A DNA stretch of 64,000 nucleotides from the NCBI RefSeq assembly GCF_014905175.1, contig NC_057792.1, forward strand, positions 9,527,101-9,591,100, in the 5' to 3' direction. A model generated the notes under the pieces. It did no database searches. It saw nothing but the letters and a program-made list of their open reading frames with translations, and was not told where the DNA came from. Source of the DNA: Aphidius gifuensis. Its lineage: Eukaryota > Arthropoda > Insecta > Hymenoptera > Braconidae. The translations under genes were made by a program, and so were the position numbers. Shown here piece by piece: positions 1 through 11,317 of the stretch; position 1 is the first letter of the stretch, and every line of letters starts with the position of its first letter.

Positions 1-563
1 ATACTTACAAGAAACTTGATTACAGAATAATAGAGCATCATAAATGCGAATCTTAATAAAAATATTATTAAAAATGTTTTTTATTGACTAAATAAAATTA
101 AGATTAATAATGAATATGAACATTGATTGGATATCAATAGAAAACTTGATATGATGATAATCATCGATGCATAGTAACAAAAAAAATTTTTGTGCGCAAT
201 ATTGAAATGAATAAATATCGTAAAATATTTTTTTCATTAATATGTAATAGATTTTAATTGGAATATATATAGCATAAAATTAATAAATAATGGAAAAATG
301 AATGGTTAACGTAAAAAAAAATGATTGCGTAAAGTTCAAACTTTCTATTTTTTGGGGTTGGTATCACAAAATCTTCTATGTAAAAAGCATTATAGGATTT
401 TATTTAGGACACGTCCACAAAATCTAGCTATGAATTTACCCTATTTAATGACAAGTAGAGTGTTAACAAGGAAATTCTCTTATTTTCATAGCAAATTCAA
501 GCAAATATTGAGGGGAGATTATAATTATTATAAGAATATATTGAAGAAATTACAATATTTGAC
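1..563. other. AT-rich flank and PARN 3' side
   Basis: No supported gene. A minus-strand AATAAA (plus 399-404) lies about 160 bp past the PARN stop and is a plausible poly(A) signal. A plus-strand open frame at 325-639 has no ATG at its start, overlaps the PARN tail and looks like no family I know; I treat it as a chance frame. Confidence 0.6.
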
Positions 564-2741
564 TTACTCTGTGGGTGGTTGTTTTCGTTTACGATCGGTA
601 TATTGGTTATTATTTTCTGTCGACACAAGAGACGCCTGATGATCCTTGTAGGATTGTATCCAGCAATTACCAATTTGATTATTTTTCTTCAACTGTGTTT
701 TTAGTACAGAGATTTGTTCCCGACGATTTAAACTCACATATGCCGTTGTGTCGCTAATCCATGATATATAAGCTCCACCATATTGATGAAATAGTTGAGA
801 AATGTTGCTAGTCTTTTGGTTTTGAGGCAACGTTATGTGAAAGACGTGGTCTCTGTTTGGACTGGCTAAAAAAATTAAAAATTTAAATTCAAAAAATTAA
901 TTCTTGAAAAATAAACAAAAGCAATGAAACTTGGGTTATAAGAAAATATGGAAGTACTTACGATCGTTCCCACTCAGATTTATGTATTGAGGATCTTTGA
1001 ATCTTACAATGAGTAACCTGAATGAAATATAAATTAGAGGAATATTAAAAGCTTATAATTTTCTGGGAAAATATCATCGGTATTTTCTTACTTGTTTAAA
1101 AATGGGCTGAGAACAGATGAGACTGGCAAGATTGTTTCAATATCGAACTGTGACGAGCCTAAAATAATGCCAGATATTTTTTATCATCGAATTAAAGTAT
1201 AAAAGATAATAAAAAAAATATGTAGTACCTGTATGTTGTTCTTTCATTTGGTTTTTACTAAGAAAATTAGTCATAGCAATAAATGACATTCCAGTGACGA
1301 ATGCATCATAACCAGCTTCATGATACGCCGCGCTATCGTAACTGCGGTTTTTGATGGGGATAACATCAGGCATTGTAAAGGGTTTTTTGCTTAAGGTTTC
1401 AAAGACATGACTGAGTACGGATGATGGTATATAATCTTTCAGCATAGACGACTGTGCAATAATTTTAGTATCGATGAGTTTGGGGAATAAATTATGAATA
1501 AGAGCTTTAAATTCTGAATAGTTTTCAGGAAGTGGTCCAAAAAACTGTCGAACTATATGGCAAAGATCCAGTAACATATTATGACCTACAATGAGTTTTT
1601 GCTGCAAATATTAATAAAATAGATATTTAATTTAACATAAAAGAAACTGAAATTTGATAGTAATTATTAAGACCAGTAGAATTATTTACCGAGTCTGCAA
1701 TTTTTCTTAATAAAGCAGTTAAACCTACTGCTTCTTTGATTGCTATGTTTTCTTTTTCTCTTCTGTATGTTTCTTTTTTATCCTCTTCGTCTTTACTTCC
1801 TAACTTATATGCGACAAGCCCTTGTAATACTCCGTCGATTTTACTTTCCAATTTTACTTTATCAGGCCACCTGATTCGAACCTCTTGAAACATTAATCGT
1901 CTGATATAAGCATTACATCGGTCAATTAATAGCTCGTCAGCTTCTGATCTTAGAAATTCATTAATTTTGGAACTAAAAAATTTACAATCAAATCATAAGA
2001 TATATTCAGTAATATATAGGTATACATAGAAATTTTATTGTACTAAAAGTTATTGAATTACCAGATTTCATCTATTTGAGGTTTATCATCATCGGAAACT
2101 GGAATAATTTCTAACCCATCATCTCTTATGCGTCGCTTGTCGTCTAAACGTTTGATCATTTTTTCTTCGTCACTCGAAGTTAAATAAGGTATACCTGAAC
2201 TGAACAACTTATTGAAATCGAAACCTTGATTTGATAAAAACATGATTGATGATGTTTGACACATGAAACGACAGTCTGGAGCAGATCGGTTGTTTCCACG
2301 AGGGAATACATAAAAATTGTAACTCTGGTGTTTGTACCTATATACCAAATAGAAAGTTAAATTCATGTTTCAAATTTCTTGATTGAAAGAACAAAAGAAA
2401 TGATTTACTTCTTCATTTTTTCATCGTATGTAAAAACCGATAGACCAAATTGAATAAGGAGGAAATCCATGGATCCTGAGCTAAGTTTTTCATAATACTG
2501 AGAGGGTGTGTCAAAAGGTTTTGCATCCAGGCCTGAAGTGAGTCCAGTAAACTCTCCATCAATCGCTAAAAATGTTGCGTTGCTTAACACCTCATCTAAT
2601 TCGGTCAAAACGGTTTGAAAATCTGAAAAAAAAAACAAAAATTTTTGTATCGAATGTGATAAGCGTACTGACAGGTATAATCAAAACTTCAGAGTACACA
2701 TAAACTAATGTCAGAAACTAACTTGAACGTATTACTTCCAT
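564..2741 (-). CDS. PARN: Poly(A)-specific ribonuclease PARN, 8 exons, 529 aa
   Basis: Deadenylase of the DEDD (DEDDh) nuclease family that trims poly(A) tails of mRNAs and of maturing small RNAs in nucleus and cytoplasm. Exons on the minus strand are 2723-2741, 2409-2622, 2062-2337, 1690-1972, 1229-1601, 1092-1158, 962-1017 and 564-865; all junctions are GT/AG and the joined length is 1590 nt. The tiny first exon encodes MEVIRS and splices into NFQTVL, matching the family's usual N-terminus. All four catalytic acids are visible: D and E in AIDGEFTGL, D in LIDTKII and D in HEAGYDAF. Exon 4 carries the R3H-like insert (around IDRCNAYIRRLM), and the last exons hold an RRM-like domain and a basic tail. 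At 529 aa it is somewhat shorter than human PARN (639 aa), mainly at the C-terminus. The exon model is very secure; UTRs were not determined. Confidence 0.95.
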
Positions 2742-2893
2742 TGGAAGAAACAGTTAGGTATTATTAATTGATTGAAACAAAAAATTTTAGAAATTTTTAT
2801 TGTCAAGTGGATAAATATACATTGATCAGATGATAAATGAAATCGAAGTCTGTCGAAGTGAATTCATGATCGAAGCAAGAAGAAGACTCGGTA
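2742..2893. promoter_or_regulatory. PARN upstream region
   Basis: Short AT-rich interval between the PARN start codon and the first foldback element. It presumably holds the promoter and 5' UTR; no specific motif was identified. The nearest repeat begins about 155 bp from the ATG. Confidence 0.4.
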
Positions 2894-2895
2894 GT

Positions 2896-3056
2896 GTCCG
2901 ATTCACAGGGCAAATTTTTTACAATTTAGGGCTATTTTTTGCCGCTGATGGCGCTTGTAAAATTTTTTTCATATAGATTTTACATACAAAAGCTTCACAA
3001 GCGCCGCCAGTGGAGGAAAAAAGCCCTAAACTGTAATGCCCTGTGAATTGGACTGC
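2896..3056. mobile_element. Foldback MITE, type A
   Basis: About 160 bp, nearly all of it inverted repeat. The left end is damaged (GTCCGATTCACAGGGC) and the right end is intact (GCCCTGTGAATTGGACTG). Subterminal AATTTAGGGCTNTTTTTTGCC and its complement form the hairpin arms, and the centre is ATATAGATTTTACATA. Confidence 0.8.
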
Positions 3057-3062
3057 TGCTCG

Positions 3063-3385
3063 GCACCCGTATTCTCAGGGCAAATTTTATACAATTTAGG
3101 GCTTCTTTTTGCCACTGATGGCGCTTATAAAATTTTTTTTATATAGATTTTACATATAAAAGCTCCACAAGCGCCACCGGTGGATGAAAAAAGCCCTAAA
3201 TTGTAATGCCCTGTGAATACGGCACCCGTATTCTCAGGGCAAATTTTATACAATTTAGGGCTTCTTTTTGCCACTGATGGCGCTTATAAAATTTTTTTTA
3301 TATAGATTTTACATATAAAAGCTCCACAAGCGCCACCGGTGGATGAAAAAAGCCCTAAATTGTAATGCCCTGTGAATACGGGTGC
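3063..3385. mobile_element. Two identical foldback MITEs (type B) in tandem
   Basis: Two type B elements (ends CACCCGTATTCTCAGGGC and complement) are abutted head to tail and share the junction around 3222. Reading both copies by eye I find no base difference. The copy at 49683-49844 is almost identical as well, so this subfamily moved or was duplicated recently. Confidence 0.8.
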
Positions 3386-3786
3386 GGTACCCTGGTTATT
3401 ACCGTAACCATCTTATTCTTACCAGTCTTACCACTATGTAAAAATTTTTTGAAAAACCACTAGACTGAGCCACTTATCCACTAAATTTAGGTATGTTTCC
3501 GGTATATAAGTGGTAGAAAAGTTGTATTATACAACCGGCATAAACAGGTATTATACCGGTATACTGTACTGTCACAGCGTACCAGTAAAATACTGGTAAA
3601 ATCTCAGACTTTTTATGACAAGCCGTCTACGGAATGTTTACTGGTATGATGCCGGTATTTTACTAATATATATAGAGTAAAAATAATACTAGCAATATAC
3701 CTACTGGTGTTTTACCGGTACTTTGTTAACGATATATTCTTAATTTATAATAAATAATTTGTGATTTATCAAAAAGGAATTCTATC
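3386..3786. repeat. Degenerate TACCGGTA/TACTGGTA-rich block
   Basis: Dense variants of TACCGGTA, TACTGGTA and TATACCGG from about 3390 to 3725. The same motif style returns at 7905-7995, on the other side of the 151-bp satellite, so both may belong to one older repeat that was split. No gene is seen. Confidence 0.5.
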
Positions 3787-4585
3787 CATGGTAGAAATAC
3801 TACAGGTATGGCAGTGCGCAGCCTGGTTTGGCCGCTGTGAATCGACCAATCAAAAGGTCGCCTTCTCGCCACAAAAATGAAAGACTTTATGCGTGCGCGA
3901 TACAAATTTGTTAAGAAAATTTTCAAGTTTTTTTTAAATTTTTCAAAAGTTATCATATTTATTCAACTAGATTTGGTATATTTTATAATGATTCACATAC
4001 ATCAATAATAAAAATTAATTATTTATATTAAATAAATGAATCCAAGTATAATAAATACAACACAATCTTTATTGTTTGTGGCATCAAAAAAAACAACAAC
4101 AATGAAAATATTATAATTTATTTGTTAAACTGTCTTGGTTTTTTTATTTTTTTGATTTTTTATAAACATGCTCCACATATATTTATTAGTATTTACAACA
4201 ATATAAAAAATAGTTGTCAAAACAGTATGTTAGAGAGAGAGGATCTTATAATAGAGATTGCGTGTTAGAAAGAAAAGCAAAACAGCTCGATGGCGCGTTC
4301 TTGATTGGTTGAAAAAATAAGGCTGCGCAGAACGCGACGAAAAAAGCATGGACTACTGCCAGTCTGCCATACCTGGATAGCTATTCTCGACATAATTATC
4401 CCCTCAGTTATTCCCGGCGACAGGGATAACTATTTTGTGGAAATTTACCTTAATTTATGGCTTTATTTGTATCTCCTTCAATGGTTTCCATCAAACGACT
4501 ATATCGCTTTCGAGCGTTTTCATGTTATCCCCGGTACAGGGGATAATTATGTCGAGAATAGCTATCCTGTAGTACTTCTACCATG
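3787..4585. mobile_element. CATGG-ended (Mutator-like) MITE, copy 1, with nested element
   Basis: Ends read CATGGTAGAAATACTACAGG and its complement. A 9-bp target duplication AATTCTATC flanks it at 3778-3786 and 4586-4594. Long inner sequence is shared with the copies at 20691, 34727 and 47867. It is interrupted near its right end by a 191-bp element at 4376-4566. The superfamily call rests on the 8-9 bp duplications and long inverted ends; no transposase is present. Confidence 0.8.
4376..4566. mobile_element. 191-bp MITE with GATAGCTATTC ends, CTG duplication
   Basis: Inverted ends GATAGCTATTCTCGACATAA and complement. Other copies of the host repeat read ATACCTGTAGTA without interruption; here CTG (4373-4375 and 4567-4569) flanks the insert, so the duplication is the 3-bp CNG type. 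Inner arms contain repeated TATCCC and CCCCGG motifs. Confidence 0.8.
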
Positions 4586-4617
4586 AATTCTATCAATTAA
4601 ATCAATAAAAAAAGTCC

Positions 4618-5650
4618 AAGGGAAAGCAGTAGCTAAGGAAAGGTGTAGCTAAGGAATTACAGTTGTAGGTGTAGGTGTAGGTCGTAGGGTGCGTTCCGTA
4701 GGGGGACCGCGGTCCTTTTTGGCCATAATCAGAGTGAATCCATAAAAATTAAAAATCTCCCTAGGAATCCCTAAAAAATAACCAGTCTCATGTATACTTT
4801 TTTTTACACCTTTCTATGTATGTATTGTTAATGTTGTGGATGTGGTGCTTACTGAATTTTGTACTGAATAAAATTATTAAAACAATAAATTTGTTAATAA
4901 CAGTTAACAAAATGAAAAGAAAAATTCCACTTCAAACACATTATCTATTGACTGATGTAGGTAGTAATTGTTGTTTTTGTTAAAAATGAACAGCAACATC
5001 AGCCAGTTTGAGATCTTGAAAAATAACAAAAATATAAGTGCTGTCCTAACCTTACATTTGAGTTATGATAGGTTTTGAAGCATTAACTTTGAAAAGAAAT
5101 ACAATTTACAGGCTAAATAATTGAGATAACAACAATATACACCTACTATTATAATTGACAATTTTTTTTTTGATGCCAAATTATTTTTTTCTCTATAATA
5201 CGTTAATCATATTTTTCGGTGTTTACGTTTGCTTATGTTTGTTTACGTTTTCCAATACATAGCAGTGCTGACACTACAACGAAATTAAATTCACCATGAT
5301 AAACCACGCCTATTTTTGGTAGACCGCGGTCCTCTACGGAACGCACCCTAGGTGTAGCTAACGAAAAGATGTAGCTAAAGAATGACAGTTGCCAAAAAAA
5401 TTATGTTATAAGCAACATTAATTTCTTAGCTGCATCTTTTCCTTAGCTACTGCTTGTCTTTGGTATTTTTTATTTATTCAATTAATAAAATACATGTAGT
5501 TTCAATTTAAGTGAATGAAAATCCCCGAAAAAGAGCAGTAGCTAAGGAGAAGATGCAGCTAAGGAATTAATGTTGCTTAAAACATAAGTTTTCTGGCCAC
5601 CGTAATTCCTTAGCTAAATTTGTTCCTCAGCTACTGCTTTTCTTTAGACA
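4618..5650. repeat. TAGCTAAGG hairpin repeats around a Harbinger-like element
   Basis: Copies of AGCAGTAGCTAAGGAAA and its complement occur at 4624-4680, 5352-5460 and 5535-5640. Each pair forms a hairpin of about 100 bp with AT-rich spacers. The block is split by the element at 4687-5348. The main array of this family is at 54.3-56.1 kb. Confidence 0.65.
4687..5348. mobile_element. PIF/Harbinger-like non-autonomous element, copy 1
   Basis: Inverted ends GGGTGCGTTCCGTAG and complement, with GACCGCGGTCC just inside; 662 bp. Flanks fit a 3-bp TAG duplication if one terminal G was lost on the left. The same element is complete at 31858-32490 and half present at 27294-27460. GGG-ended repeats with 3-bp duplications suit PIF/Harbinger; no transposase is encoded. 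Confidence 0.7.
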
Positions 5651-5989
5651 TTATTATTTTTTTTGAATACAATGACATGTATTTTATTTATTAAATAAAT
5701 AAAAAATACCGAAAATACAATATGACGCTGAAGCTGGCGTCCGAATCAGGGGCGTAGAAGAACCGGTGCCCCGAACTGAAACTTTTTTTGTTTTTTTTCT
5801 AGACTTTGTTAGGGTTTCACGTAACTATGCAAAATCGATTTCCCTTAAAGTACCCTAATGAGTTTAGCCACTGTAAACCATATTCTGAGTAGTGAAAATG
5901 AGAAAAAGGATATCTTAGTAAAAATAAAGAAAAATTAATTTTAATTTTTTTATCGTAATTTTACCGATGTAGAGGGATGAAATTTTGGT
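5651..5989. other. Interval without recognised gene
   Basis: AT-rich sequence with a moderately GC patch (5728-5790, around GAAGCTGGCGTCCGAATC). No open frame of note and no repeat partner seen in this window. Confidence 0.4.
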
Positions 5990-7910
5990 AGGGGGTTAAA
6001 ATTACAGCGATAACAATTACGGTAAAAAAATTTCGAGGTAGCTACGAGTAGTTTCGGAGAAATAAATTTTTTTTTATTTTTATTAAAACGTGTACCTTAA
6101 TTTCACCACCCAGAACACGACGTAGATCCTAACCCCCTACAAGGATTTCATTTCTCTACGTCGTGTTCTAGGGGGTGAAATTAAGGTACACACTATATTG
6201 ATACAAGAAAAATTAATTTCACCGAAACTACGCGTAGCTAACTTGAAATTCTTTTTCCGTAATTATTATCGATGTAATTTTAACCTCCTACAAAAATTTT
6301 ATCCCTCTACGTCGTGTTCTGCGGGTTGAAATTAAGGTACACGTTCTGATATGAATAAAAAAAAAAAAAAAATTCTCCGAAACTACTCGTAGGTACCTCA
6401 AAATTTTTTTACCGTAATTGTTATCGACGTAATTCTAACCCCCTATGAAACTTTCATTATATTATTATAGTGAATTATATTATTATTTTTCTTGTTTAAC
6501 GTTCTTTCTTTTTTTTTTGTTATTTCCTGAATAATACAAATTAATTAGCCTGGTACGAAACAGTATACACTATATTTATACAAAAAAACTTATTTTCTCC
6601 GAAACTACTCGAAGCTACCTCGAAATTTTTCGACCGTTAATAATATTGATGTAATTTCAACCCCCTACAGAAATTTTATCCCGTATATTTATCTCTTTTT
6701 ATAGTTTCGGGGAAATTAATTTTTTTTGTATAAATATAGTGTGTACCTTAATTTCAAACCCTCGAACACGACGTAGAGCGATGAAATTTTTGTAGGAGGT
6801 TAGAATTACATCGACAACAATTACGGAAATGGATATTCAAGGTGGCTACGAGTAGTTTCGGAGAAATTTTTTTTTTTCTATTAATATCAGAACTTGTATC
6901 TTAATTACACCCCGCAGAACACGACGTAGAGGGATGAAATTTTTGTAGGAGTTTAAAATTACATCGATAATAATTACGGAAAACAAATTTCGAGGTAGCG
7001 ACGAGTAGTTTCGGAGAAATTAATTTTTTCGTATGAATTAAGTGTGTATCTTAATTTCACCCCCTAGAACACGACGTAGTGGGATAAAATTTCCGTAGGG
7101 GGTTAGGATCACATCCATAACAATTACGGTAAAAAAATTTCGAGGTAGCTACGAGTAGTTTGGGAGGAATTAATTTTTTTTGTATAAATATAGTGTGTAC
7201 CTCAATTTCACCCCCTAGAACACTACGTAGAGGGATGAAATTTTTGTAGGAGACGATAATTACTTCGATAATAATTACGGAAAACTAATTTCGAGGTAGC
7301 TACGAGTAGTTTCGGAGAAATTAATTTTTATATAAATATAGTGTGTACCACAATTTCACCCCCTAGATCATGACGTAGTGGGATAAAATTTCCGTAGGGG
7401 GTTAGAATTACATCGATAATGATTACGGAAACGAATATTCGAGGTAGCTACCAGTAGTTCCGGAGAAATTAATTTTGTTTTGTATAAATATAGTGTGTAC
7501 CTGAATTTCACCCTTCTAGAACACGACGTAGAGGGATGAAAGTTTCATAGGGGGTTAGAATTACGTCGATAACAATTACGGTAAAAAAATTTTGAGGTAC
7601 CTACGAGTAGTTTCGGAGAAATTTTTTTTTTTTTTATTCATATCAGAACGTGTACCTTAATTTCACCCCGCAGAACACGACGTAGAGGGATAAAATTTTC
7701 GTAAGGGGTTAGAATTACATCGATATTAATTACGGGAAAAAAATTTCGAGGTAGCTACCGGTAGTTTCGGAGAGTCTAATTTTTTTGTATAAATATAGTG
7801 TGTACCTTAATTTCACCCCCTAGAACACGACGTAAAGGGATGAAATTTTTGTAGGAGGTTAAAATTAGATTGATATTAATTACGGAAAACAAATTCCGAG
7901 GTAGGTAATA
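5990..7910. repeat. 151-bp satellite array with orientation switches
   Basis: The landmark GAACACGACGTAG recurs at 6764, 6917, 7067, 7218, 7366, 7519, 7673 and 7823, giving steps of 148-154 bp, with inverted copies near 6157 and 6308 (also 151 apart). Each unit also carries CGAGGTAGCTACGAGTAGTT and GTATAAATATAGTGTGTACC. Orientation reverses close to 6130 and again between about 6430 and 6720. About a dozen units in total. Confidence 0.9.
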
Positions 7911-8052
7911 TGTACTGGTATTTTACCGGCAATATAGCTTCACTAGTTCCTAGTATATTATACCAGTATTGTACTAGTATTATACTAGTAGTAAAATCCA
8001 CTGTCATTTTTGTATTACATGTAGTTTGCTAGTTCTCTTTACTATATATGCG

Positions 8053-8285
8053 AGTTGTTTGAAGAATAAAGGGCACAAAATCTCAATACAGGTGCTTATC
8101 TATATCATCACTGTATTAATGCCCCAATAAATATTGTTTATTTACAGTGATGATATAGATAGGCACCTGTATTGAGATTTTGTGCCTTTGTAGTTCTTCA
8201 AACAACCGTACGTCGCTAGCGCCATAAGTGAGCCGTAAGTGAGACGGAACTGAGCCGAGACGACCATCGAACACAGCTATTCTGT
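8053..8285. repeat. Interspersed repeat G, copy 1
   Basis: Contains a self-complementary section around ATATCATCACTGTA followed by CACCTGTATTGAGATTTTGT and CAAACAACCGTACGTCGCTA. Further copies lie at 9041-9218 and 47661-47842. The copies break at similar points, as expected of a mobile element, but I could not assign a class. Confidence 0.6.
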
Positions 8286-8294
8286 ACCAGCCAG

Positions 8295-8457
8295 CAGTCC
8301 AATTCACAGGGCATTACAATTTAGGGCTTTTTTTCACCACTCACGGCGCTTGTGAAGCTTTTGTATGTAAATCCTATATAAAAAAAATTTTTACAAGCGT
8401 CATCAGCGGCGAAAAAAAGCCCTAAATTGTAAAAAATTTGCCCTGTGAATTGGACTG
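8295..8457. mobile_element. Foldback MITE, type A, CAG duplication
   Basis: 163 bp, ends CAGTCCAATTCACAGGGC and complement, flanked on both sides by CAG. The arms pair almost over the whole length. Confidence 0.85.
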
Positions 8458-8511
8458 CAGATACCGGTATATAGCTGATACAAATTCCTAGTGGTACGCA
8501 GTGGTTATCAG

Positions 8512-8673
8512 CAGTCCAATTCACAGGGCATTACAATTTAGGGCTTTTTTTCTCCACTAGCGGCGCTTGTAAAGCTTTTGTATATGAAATCTATATAAAA
8601 AAAATTTTACTAGCGCCATCAACGGCAAAAAAAAGCCCTAAATTGTAAAAAATTTGCCCTGTGAATTGGTCTG
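8512..8673. mobile_element. Foldback MITE, type A
   Basis: Same family as 8295-8457. Left flank CAG, right flank CTG, so the duplication is not exact; the right end has one substitution (TTGGTCTG). Confidence 0.75.
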
Positions 8674-8739
8674 CTGGGAAGTTTAGTGACTAAACCATGG
8701 AGTTTTAAAGCGGTGTCTCCACTCTCCAAGTCTCCACCA

Positions 8740-9218
8740 GTGTTGGGTAGGCAAGAAGACTAGAAATCAAGAAGAGTAGAAATACAGGAGGACTTACTCC
8801 CTATCTCGCCTGCATATAAAAACCGTATCGCTATGTGGTCGCCGCATAATTGAGGGACGCTAGTAGTACCCCGGTAACGTGCGCGACTTGTTTCGCTTTT
8901 TTTTTACAATGCGCACAATACAAACATACTTCAGCTGACATAGCTCGCCAGCTTCAATTATTCGGCTCGAGGCTTTTGGCGCTAGCGACGCACGGTTGTT
9001 TAAGTCTACAGGCACAAAATGTTCAATGGTGGTGCTTTATCATATCATCACTGTAAATAAACAATATTTATTGAAGCATTGATACAGTGATGATATAGAT
9101 AAGCACCTGTATTGAGATTTTGTGCCTTTGTAGTTCTTCAAACAACCGTACGTCGCTAGCGCCATAAGTGAGCCGTAAGTGAGATGGAACTGAGCCGAGA
9201 CGACCATCGAACACAGCT
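8740..9218. repeat. hAT-type terminus, repeat J and repeat G
   Basis: CAGTGTTGGGTAGG at 8741 fits a hAT end (YARNG start). It runs into repeat J (8753-8935, beginning CAAGAAGACTAGAAA), which also occurs at 10895-11058, 33064-33229 and 34008-34126. Repeat G follows at 9041-9218. Short open frames here have no recognisable product. Confidence 0.55.
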
Positions 9219-9221
9219 AAT

Positions 9222-10869
9222 AGGTGCTTTCTTTTGGGTGTTTATTGATGTGTAAACATCTTTAGGCGCGGGTTGGGTTAGAGTCAAAGGAAAAAACATA
9301 GAGTTTAGACGTCAGATCCGGTAACGGATCTGCGCAGGAATCCATTTTCTGTCAGTCTACATTGCGCCTTGCAGCGCCATGGTAATCGGTCGGTAACCGT
9401 TACCATCAGCCGTTCTGTAGTATAAATGAATTTAAATGCGCGTATTTATATATTTAATTTATTTATTATTATATATATATATGCGCCGTTGTATATATTA
9501 ATATACAAGTATTTTATTTGTATTTATTAGTTATACTTGCATTTGTTAGGCGAAGTAAAGTTCATATTGTACATATATATACATGCATATGCAAGTATTT
9601 TTCATTTACAAGATTAATATACCTATTATTATTGTTTATATAAAATAATATTTCCTAAATACAAAACATAATATTGAATTATTATACAATAATAATTTAT
9701 TTATAATATTGACTAATTTTATGTTTTAAAAAAAGAGAAATAGACATTGATGACTGATGTGTTAGTTTGAAAGAGAAAATTATTATTGTAATTGTACAGA
9801 AGAATTTCAGAAGATATTATCATAACCGAGACAACATGTTTTTTTATTCGCTTTTTATAGAAAATTTTCTCACGATTACGGAAAAAATTCCTACGAATGC
9901 GCAGTGGTTAAAAATGGAGTTGAAATATGGAAAAAACGGCTATTTATCGGTCATATATTGTGTAGTTATAGAAATAACGATTAATTCTCAAATTTAATAA
10001 TGGCCATCAATGAATCTCGTCAAGTAAAAAAAAAAGTCAACATAAAAAAATTCGATATCGCGAATAGTTTTCGAGTTATAATAACTTATATATTTCGATA
10101 TATTAAGTTTTTTTTTTTAATATTAATAAAGGCAATCGATAAAACTCGCCAAGCTAAAAAAAAAGCCCAATAAAAATTTTTATATCTGGAATAGTTATCA
10201 AGTTATCGATATTTTTTTTAAAATGTATACAATTTTTTTTTTTCAAAAAAAAAAGTCGAAATTTTTGTTTTTTTTTTCAAAAAAACTGCTAATTATTGAT
10301 TGTCGCGTATTGTTAAGCACGAATATATATTTTTTTTTTCGAAAATAATGAATATATCCAAGTTTTTTTTACTTGGTCGCTAGGTTTTTTACTTAGCTAT
10401 ATTTTTTACTTAGCTATATTTATAGCCAAACACACAATATCTACATAATTTTACTTAGCTATATTTTTTACTTAGCTATATTTTTTACTTAGCTATATAT
10501 TTTTTACTTAGCTATATTTTTAACTTGGCAATATTTTTTACTTAGCTATATTTATAGCCAAACACACAATACCTACATAATTTTACCAGCTATATCTTTT
10601 ACTTAGCTATATTTTTTACTTAGCTATTTTTTTTACTTAACTATATATTTATAGCCAAACACACAATATCTACATAATTTTACCAGCTATATTTTTAACT
10701 TAGCTATATTTTTAGGAACAGCGTAGCACATGAGGGGCCGGATCAGTTATATGTTAATTCTTATTTTTAAAGAACTATTCGTTCTACGCCACCGCTCTTT
10801 CCTCATGTTTGCATAATATGCGCATGTGCATTGAAGTGAAAAAAAATAAATACACTAAAGAAAGCACCT
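9222..10869. mobile_element. MITE family E (AGGTGCTTTC ends) split by long insertion
   Basis: Left end AGGTGCTTTCTTTTGGGTG at 9222 and the complementary right end at 10869 bracket about 1.65 kb, while an uninterrupted E is about 256 bp (see 33401-33992). Roughly 9247-10717 is therefore inserted material: AT-rich DNA plus a TTACTTAGCTATA array. Flanks AAT and ACT differ by one base. Confidence 0.6.
10360..10715. repeat. TTACTTAGCTATA minisatellite
   Basis: Many copies of TTACTTAGCTATATTT interspersed with AGCCAAACACACAATATCTA (near 10420, 10553 and 10650). It is the reverse complement of the 112-bp repeat at 53.5-54.1 kb; degraded relatives lie at 24.9-25.0 and 27.9-28.1 kb. Confidence 0.75.
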
Positions 10870-10894
10870 ACTAATACAGCATTATACACATGAT

Positions 10895-11310
10895 GTTTGT
10901 CAGAGTATGTTTGTATTGTGCGCATTGTAAAAAAAAGCGATACAAGTCGCGCACGTTACCGAGCCGCTACTAGCGCCTCTCAATTATGCGGCGACCACAT
11001 AGCGATACGGTTTTCATATACAGGCGAGATAGGGAGTAAGTCCTCCTGTATTTTCATTTTGGTAAATTCTTGGTCCGTATTGCGGATATTAGGGTTCCGC
11101 ATACGATTCGCCGACAAGAATGTTTGCCGCAATAGAATATAGCGCTTGTTGTTGCTTTCATGTAAATTCTACTTTATTTTGCATTTGCATACGACTATGG
11201 CAGCTTTACATGAAAGCGCCTTCATATTTTTCTATTGCGACAACATTTTGTTTGCAGAATCGTTATTGTGATCTGCAAACTCCCGCAATATGTAAAGACC
11301 AAGATGTATT
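10895..11310. repeat. Repeat J (reverse) and an inverted-repeat element
   Basis: 10895-11058 is repeat J in reverse. From about 11062 to 11310 imperfect inverted ends run from TTCTTGGTCCGTATTGCGG to the complement side CCGCAATATGTAAAGACCAA. The centre near 11157-11220 is a palindrome GCTTTCATGTAAA...TTTACATGAAAGC. Confidence 0.5.
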
Positions 11311-11317
11311 CTAGGGA

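Noticed and set aside
325..639. Plus-strand open frame of 104 codons
   Set aside because: No ATG at its start, overlaps the PARN 3' end on the other strand, and resembles no family; chance frame.
5990..7910. Possible CRISPR-like array (regular repeats)
   Set aside because: The whole 151-bp unit is repeated with no unique spacers, in a eukaryotic genome; it is a satellite.
8116..8524. Short open frames beginning NWTA
   Set aside because: They are readings of foldback MITE ends and recur wherever the repeat occurs (also 22043 and 50463).
9041..9218. tRNA-derived SINE for repeat G
   Set aside because: No convincing A and B boxes or cloverleaf; left as an unassigned repeat.
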